Shown here in pieces: positions 59,849-64,000 of a stretch of DNA of 64,000 nt. Position 1 is the stretch's first letter. Every line of letters begins with the position of its first letter. The DNA is from Streptomyces monashensis (GTDB lineage: Bacteria > Actinomycetota > Actinomycetes > Streptomycetales > Streptomycetaceae), in NCBI RefSeq assembly GCF_001866665.1, contig NZ_MLYO01000024.1:269446-333445 (forward strand). Reading direction: 5' to 3'. The position numbers and the translations under genes were made by a program. Under the pieces are notes generated by a model, which did not search any database, had not been told where the DNA came from, and saw only the letters and a program-made list of their open reading frames with translations.

Positions 59849-60883
59849 CTACTTGGCCTTGTCGAAGTCGATCGCGCTGTACGCCCGCAGCTTGCGCAGC
59901 CGGTGCTCGGAGTCGATCCTGCGTACCGTCCCCGACTTGGACCGCATCACGATCGACTCGGTCAGTGCGGTCTCCGACCGGTACCGCACGCCGCGCAGCA
60001 GCTCGCCGTCGGTGATACCGGTGGCGACGAAGAACACGTTCTCACCCGATACCAGGTCGTCCGTGGTGAGCACCCGGTCCAGATCGTGCCCGGCGTCGAG
60101 CGCCCGCTGCCGCTCCACGTCGTCCTTCGGCCACAGCTTGCCCTGGATCGTGCCGCCCAGGCACTTCACGGCGCAGGCCGAGATGATGCCCTCGGGCGTG
60201 CCGCCGATGCCGAGCAGCAGGTCGACGCCGGTGCCCTCGCGCAGCGCGTACACCGAGCCGGCGACGTCGCCGTCGGAGATCAGCTTGATGCGCGCGCCGG
60301 CCTCGCGGACCTCCTTGATCAGGCCCTCGTGCCGCGGCCGGTCGAGGATGACGACGGTGACGTCCTCCGGCGCGGACCGCTTGGCCTTGGCGATGCGCCG
60401 GATGTTCACGGCGACCGGCGCGTTGATGTCGACGAAGTCCGCGGCCTCGGGGCCGGTGACCAGCTTGTCCATGTAGAACACGGCGGACGGGTCGAACATG
60501 GCGCCGCGCTCGGCGGCGGCCAGGACGGCGATCGCGTTCGGCATGCCCTTGGCCGTCAGCGTGGTGCCGTCGATCGGGTCGACGGCGATGTCGACCTCGG
60601 GGCCGGTGCCGTCGCCCACGTGCTCCCCGTTGAAGAGCATCGGGGCTTCGTCCTTCTCGCCCTCGCCGATGACGACGACGCCGTTCATCGACACGGTCGA
60701 GACGAGGGTCCGCATGGCACGTACCGCGGCACCGTCGGCGCCGTTCTTGTCGCCACGCCCCACCCAGCGGCCGGCCGCCATGGCGGCGGCCTCGGTCACC
60801 CGGACGAGTTCCAGGGCGAGGTTGCGGTCGGGAGCCTCGGAGGGAACATCGAGCTCGGACGGCAGGTGATGATTTTCGGTCAT
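59849..60883 (-). CDS. glpX: Class II fructose-1,6-bisphosphatase GlpX
   Basis: 344 residues from ATG 60883 (AAAGGTG upstream); the frame is open beyond this but without homologous sequence. GlpX motifs: GRGDKNGADGAAVRAMR, VVVIGEGEKDEAPML, VDIAVDPIDGTTLTA and GIGGTPEGIISACAVKC, with the Asp/Glu metal ligands of the lithium-sensitive phosphatase fold. It removes the C1 phosphate of fructose 1,6-bisphosphate in gluconeogenesis; streptomycetes use this as their main FBPase. Confidence 0.97.
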   Translation of the reverse strand: MTENHHLPSELDVPSEAPDRNLALELVRVTEAAAMAAGRWVGRGDKNGADGAAVRAMRTLVSTVSMNGVVVIGEGEKDEAPMLFNGEHVGDGTGPEVDIAVDPIDGTTLTAKGMPNAIAVLAAAERGAMFDPSAVFYMDKLVTGPEAADFVDINAPVAVNIRRIAKAKRSAPEDVTVVILDRPRHEGLIKEVREAGARIKLISDGDVAGSVYALREGTGVDLLLGIGGTPEGIISACAVKCLGGTIQGKLWPKDDVERQRALDAGHDLDRVLTTDDLVSGENVFFVATGITDGELLRGVRYRSETALTESIVMRSKSGTVRRIDSEHRLRKLRAYSAIDFDKAK

Positions 60884-61009
60884 CGGAGCGCACCTTTCTG
60901 ATACGGCGACGGCCGGATGAGGGTTTGGCCCCGACTCTATCGTTAGGCAGACAAAATGAGCAGGGGGCCCCACGGATGAGCGCTTGGGGCACCTGCGACG
61001 ATAGGGGGC

Positions 61010-61534
61010 GTGGCAGGTTCCAAAGGTAAGCAGAAGACGGCCCGGGACATGATCCTCTCCCTGGCCGTGATCGGCATCGCGGCGGCGGGCGTCTACTTCC
61101 TCGCGATCCCGCACAGCGACCACGCTCCCGACCTCCCGCGGGTCCCCTACCGGGTCGAGCTGATCGGCGCCCGGCGCGACGCGGGCTACCCGGTGGCCGC
61201 TCCCGCCGGCCTGCCGGACACCTGGAAGGCGACGTCCGTGCGGTACGAGCCCGACACCAAGCACTGGCACCTGGGCTACCAGACCCCGGACGGCCAGTAC
61301 GTCCAGCTCGAACAGTCCACGCAGAAGGCCGCCGACTTCATCACCGACGCCAGCCAGGGCGCCTCGGCGACGAAGCGGACCCAGGCGATCGACGGCCGCA
61401 CCTGGACCCGGTACACCGGCGGCCGCTACGACGCCCTCGTCCTGGACGGCACGCACGGCTCCACCACGGTCGTGGCGGGCACGGCGTCCTTCGACGAGAT
61501 GGCGAAGCTGGCGGCGGCGCTGAAGACGGGCTGA
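61010..61534 (+). CDS. DUF4245 family membrane-anchored protein
   Basis: 174 residues from GTG 61010. A basic start (GSKGKQKTARD), one membrane helix (about 14-32, MILSLAVIGIAAAGVYFLAI) and an extracytoplasmic DUF4245 domain (about 45-174): RVELIGARRDAGYPVAAPAG, PDTWKATSVRYEPD, WHLGYQTPDGQYVQLEQS. Function is unknown, but the family is conserved next to glpX in actinobacteria, divergent as here. Confidence 0.92.
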   Translation: MAGSKGKQKTARDMILSLAVIGIAAAGVYFLAIPHSDHAPDLPRVPYRVELIGARRDAGYPVAAPAGLPDTWKATSVRYEPDTKHWHLGYQTPDGQYVQLEQSTQKAADFITDASQGASATKRTQAIDGRTWTRYTGGRYDALVLDGTHGSTTVVAGTASFDEMAKLAAALKTG

Positions 61535-61549
61535 CCTGCCCCTGCCCGG

Positions 61550-61602
61550 CGCATGACGAGGGCCCCCGGCGGTGCCTAAGTGCTGGGGGCCCTCGTCATG
61601 CG
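61550..61602. terminator. Long bidirectional terminator between DUF4245 and RutE-like genes
   Basis: A near-perfect 21-bp stem CGCATGACGAGGGCCCCC... / ...GGGGGCCCTCGTCATGCG with an 11-nt loop separates two convergent genes. Confidence 0.85.
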
Positions 61603-61623
61603 GTGCTCGGTGTGCCGGCCGGC

Positions 61624-62214
61624 TCAGACGGTCGTGATGACGTCCTCGTAGGCGAGGCGCGGCGAGCGCGGGTACCAGGCGTCCGCGCCCGGCTTGCCGA
61701 TGTTGACGACCATCAGCGGGGTGTGGTCGTCGTCCAGGAACTCCTTGCGGACGCCCTCGAAGTCGAAGCCGGTCATCGGGCCGGCGGCGAGGCCCGCGGC
61801 GCGGACACCGACGATGAAGTAGGCGGCCTGAAGGGCGGCGTTCAGCGCGGCGGAGCCCTCGCGGGCCGGGCGCTCGGCGAAGAAGACGTCCTTGGCCTGC
61901 GGGAAGGCCGGGAACAGGGCCGGCAGCTCCTCGTGGAACTCGTTGTCCGCGGAGAGGATCGCGACCAGCGGGGCGGTGGCCGTCTTGGGCTGGTTGCCCT
62001 CGGCCATGTGCTTCACCAGGCGCTCGCGGGCCTCGGGGGAGCGGACCAGGGTGATGCGCAGCGGGGTCTGGTTGAAGGCGGTGGGGCCGTACTTGACCAG
62101 GTCGTAGATCGCCTGGACCTGGTCGTCGGTCACCGGCTCGTCGGTGAAGGTGTTCGCGGTACGGGCCTCGCGGAACAGCAGGTCCTGGGCGGCGGGGTCA
62201 AGAACGAGAGACAT
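61624..62214 (-). CDS. RutE/malonic semialdehyde reductase-like nitroreductase family protein
   Basis: 196 residues. Nitroreductase-fold FMN enzyme of the RutE/HadB class: LFREARTANTFTDEPVTDD, KYGPTAFNQTPLRITLV, AALNAALQAAYFIVGVRAAGLAAGPMTGFD and MVVNIGKP. Members reduce malonic semialdehyde to 3-hydroxypropionate in uracil degradation or act as general NAD(P)H oxidoreductases. No other rut gene is nearby, so a stand-alone redox role is as likely. A perfect palindrome lies 35 bp upstream. Confidence 0.88.
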   Translation of the reverse strand: MSLVLDPAAQDLLFREARTANTFTDEPVTDDQVQAIYDLVKYGPTAFNQTPLRITLVRSPEARERLVKHMAEGNQPKTATAPLVAILSADNEFHEELPALFPAFPQAKDVFFAERPAREGSAALNAALQAAYFIVGVRAAGLAAGPMTGFDFEGVRKEFLDDDHTPLMVVNIGKPGADAWYPRSPRLAYEDVITTV

Positions 62215-62248
62215 GCGTGAACTTCCTGGGTGGGCCTGTTCCGACGTA

Positions 62249-62264
62249 CCGGACCGCGGTCCGG
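62249..62264. promoter_or_regulatory. 16-bp palindrome upstream of the RutE-like gene
   Basis: CCGGACCGCGGTCCGG is a perfect inverted repeat in the promoter region of the RutE-like gene. Slightly further upstream (62296-62310) is GTTCAACCTTCAAC, a directly repeated TTCAAC. Either may be a regulator site; the protein is unknown. Confidence 0.45.
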
Positions 62265-62366
62265 ATCGGCTGACAGGACGACCCTACGGCAACGAAGTTC
62301 AACCTTCAACAAAGGTGGCCGTGCGGTGACCCGCTTCACAGCTCCCCGGAGCCCGGCCGCCGCTCT

Positions 62367-62591
62367 CTACTCGGCGTCCTCCTCCTCGACCTCCTCGGCG
62401 AGCGCCGCGTCCAGCCGGGCCCGGGCGCCCTCCAGCCACCGCCGGCACACCCTGGCCAGCTCCTCGCCGCGCTCCCACAGCCCCAGGGACTCCTCCAGCG
62501 ACGTACCGCCCGCCTCCAGGCGCCGTACGACCTCGATCAGCTCGTCCCGGGCCTGCTCGTAGGAGAGCGCCTCTTCGGCCTTGTTCGTCAT
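62367..62591 (-). CDS. xseB: Exodeoxyribonuclease VII small subunit
   Basis: 74 residues. The XseB helical pattern is clear: LSYEQARDELIEVVRRLEAG, TSLEESLGLWERGEELARVC and ARLDAAL. Several small subunits coat the XseA chain to give exonuclease VII, which degrades single-stranded DNA from both ends in repair. It is 10 bp downstream of xseA, as normal. Confidence 0.96.
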   Translation of the reverse strand: MTNKAEEALSYEQARDELIEVVRRLEAGGTSLEESLGLWERGEELARVCRRWLEGARARLDAALAEEVEEEDAE

Positions 62592-62601
62592 TCGCCTGCC
62601 C

Positions 62602-63813
62602 TCACTGTTCGCCTGCCTTCACTGTGAATTCACCCTCGGCCACGCGGGCGCGCAGCGTCTCGCCGTCCGTCACCTCGGCCGGATCCCGCACCACGTGCCC
62701 GTCGGCCTTCTGGAGCACCGCGTAACCGCGCCGGAGCGTGGCCGCGGGGGAGAGGGCCACCACGCGCGCGTGCGTGTGCGTCAGCTCCGAGTCCGCCCGG
62801 TCCAGGAGATGGCCGAGCGTGCGCCGGGAACGCTCGGCCAGCGAGGCGACATGGTCCGCCCGCTCGTCGATCATCCGGTGCGGATCCTCTATCGAGGGGC
62901 GGGCCAGGGCATGGGCCAGCCCCCGCGTCTCGCGCTCCACGAACGCCTCCACGCACCGCCGGGTCCTGCCGCGCAGCATCCGCACCCGCTCCAGCTCCTC
63001 GCCCACGTCCGGCACGACCTTCTTCGCTGCGTCGGTCGGGGTGGACGCGCGCAGGTCCGCGACGTAGTCCAGCAGCGGGGTGTCCGGCTCGTGCCCGATG
63101 GCGGAGACGACGGGCGTACGGCACTCCGCCACGGCCCGCACGAGCTGCTCGTCGGAGAAGGGCAGCAGATCCTCCACGCTGCCGCCGCCGCGCGCGACGA
63201 CGATGACGTCCACGTCCTCCAGCGCGTCCAGCTCCTTCACCGCCTGCACGACCTGCGGCACGGCGTGCACACCCTGCACCGGGACGTTGCGCACCTCGAA
63301 GCGGACGGCGGGCCAGCGGTGCCGGGCGTTCTCCAGCACGTCCCGCTCCGCCGCGGAGGCGCGGCCGCAGACCAGGCCGATCAGCTGCGGCAGGAACGGC
63401 AGCGGCTTCTTCCGCTCCGCCGCGAACAGCCCCTCGGCGGCCAGCGCCTTCCTCAACTGCTCCAGCCGGGCCAGCAGTTCACCGACGCCGACGGGTCTGA
63501 TCTCGGTGGCGCGCAGGGACAGCTGACCGCGCGGGGCGTACCACTCCGGCTTGGCCAGCACGACGACGCGGGCGCCCTCGCCGACCACATCGGCGACGGC
63601 GTCGAACACCTGCCGGTAACAGGTCACGCTGACCGAGATGTCGTGCGACGGATCCCGCAACGTCAGGAACACGACCCCGGCGCCGGGCCGCCGCGACAGC
63701 TGCGTGATCTGCCCTTCGACCCACACCGCGCCGAGCCGGTCGATCCACCCCCCGATCAGCCGGGAGACCTCACCGACCGGGAGGGGGGCTTCGGGGGAGG
63801 TGTTGGCAGCCAT
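62602..63813 (-). CDS. xseA: Exodeoxyribonuclease VII large subunit
   Basis: 403 residues from ATG 63813. An N-terminal OB-fold (about 12-105; PVGEVSRLIGGWIDRLG, VWVEGQITQLSR) leads into the catalytic domain (about 125-330; LIGLVCGRASAAERDVLEN, VDVIVVARGGGSVEDLLPFSDE, TPVVSAIGHEPDTPLLDYVADLRASTPTDAA with the GxGH and DxRAxTPT-type active-site residues) and a helical C-terminus. It digests single-stranded DNA together with XseB. Confidence 0.97.
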   Translation of the reverse strand: MAANTSPEAPLPVGEVSRLIGGWIDRLGAVWVEGQITQLSRRPGAGVVFLTLRDPSHDISVSVTCYRQVFDAVADVVGEGARVVVLAKPEWYAPRGQLSLRATEIRPVGVGELLARLEQLRKALAAEGLFAAERKKPLPFLPQLIGLVCGRASAAERDVLENARHRWPAVRFEVRNVPVQGVHAVPQVVQAVKELDALEDVDVIVVARGGGSVEDLLPFSDEQLVRAVAECRTPVVSAIGHEPDTPLLDYVADLRASTPTDAAKKVVPDVGEELERVRMLRGRTRRCVEAFVERETRGLAHALARPSIEDPHRMIDERADHVASLAERSRRTLGHLLDRADSELTHTHARVVALSPAATLRRGYAVLQKADGHVVRDPAEVTDGETLRARVAEGEFTVKAGEQ

Positions 63814-63935
63814 GCGATCGAGACTATCGGGGCGCACTGACAGCGAACCCCACACCACTCGGCCCGGGCCGGGCCCCACTACGGCCCCCGGCACCATTAC
63901 GGCCTCGGTCCGGCCCGGCTCCGCTACGGCCTCGG

Positions 63936-64000
63936 CCCGCCCCGCCCGGTCCCGGCCCCGCCCCGCCCGGTCCCGGTTCCCGCCCCGCCCGGTCCCGGTT
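63936..64000. repeat. Tandem GC repeat at the right edge
   Basis: Three copies of a 20-bp unit beginning CCCGCCCCGCCCGGTCCC start at 63936, 63957 and 63979 and continue to the edge of the window, so the array probably extends further. The preceding 63814-63935 has no gene and includes a looser repeat of CTACGGCCTCGG-type segments. Confidence 0.8.

Overview
The window reads as a high-GC actinomycete chromosome, almost certainly Streptomyces. It has extreme G/C at third codon positions, many GTG starts, a WhiB-like protein, an XRE/DUF397/ATPase triad, a chitinase promoter with the streptomycete direct repeats, a Flp/Tad pilus locus, and a few very rare TTA codons. About 59 genes or gene remnants are supported. 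No rRNA, tRNA or CRISPR array was recognised.

Left part (1-15.8 kb): a PLP aminotransferase that runs off the left edge; a KAP-type P-loop NTPase fused to a receiver-like domain; a secreted trypsin-like protease. Next comes a catabolic block: D-aminoacylase-family deacylase, PLP amino-acid deaminase/dehydratase, PfkB sugar kinase, IclR regulator, RidA and GntP-type transporter, with a short IS-like MITE inside it. I read this block as an N-acetyl-D-glucosaminate to 2-keto-3-deoxygluconate to KDPG route (oxidised chitin sugar use). A GH18 chitinase with the classical chitin-regulon direct repeats lies 2.5 kb further on, beyond the XRE/DUF397/ATPase triad.

15.7-27 kb: a complete Tad (Flp) pilus locus: CpaB, CpaE/TadZ, two TadE-like pseudopilins, CpaF ATPase, TadB, TadC, a histidine kinase/LuxR-type regulator pair whose regulator carries a TTA codon in an AT-rich linker, a Flp pilin, a TadG-like protein with no usual start codon, a lipoprotein and an OmpA-domain protein.

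27-49 kb: mostly core streptomycete genes: DUF192, LLM monooxygenase, a decayed nucleoside deaminase, DinB-like protein, methyltransferase, a probable 6C small RNA with a textbook terminator, isoprenyl transferase, PIN-PhoH, secreted SLT lysozyme-like protein, AI-2E family permease, AhpD/AhpC divergent from OxyR, PadR-ABC-FtsX efflux operon, SPFH protein with a ribbon-helix-helix partner, bifunctional penicillin-binding protein, a SpoIIE-type phosphatase and a DUF402 protein.

49-64 kb: class II fumarase (fumC) and class I fumarase flank a 5.6 kb accessory island, the most unusual part of the window. The island encodes a SARP-type regulator fused to a ThsA-like macro domain, a divergent two-TM protein with the same macro domain (the architecture of a type II Thoeris effector), a TIR-like NADase-type protein, and upstream of it in the same operon two membrane proteins. 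The TIR protein begins, and its operon partner ends, with near-identical Asn/Gly-rich motifs ending in VNSGTQN, as in bacterial NLR-effector amyloid signalling pairs. I propose a Thoeris-like immune or stress-signalling system with a transcriptional arm. After the island come a DUF1707 protein, a WhiB-like protein, GlpX, a DUF4245 protein, a RutE-like reductase and the exonuclease VII subunits XseB/XseA.
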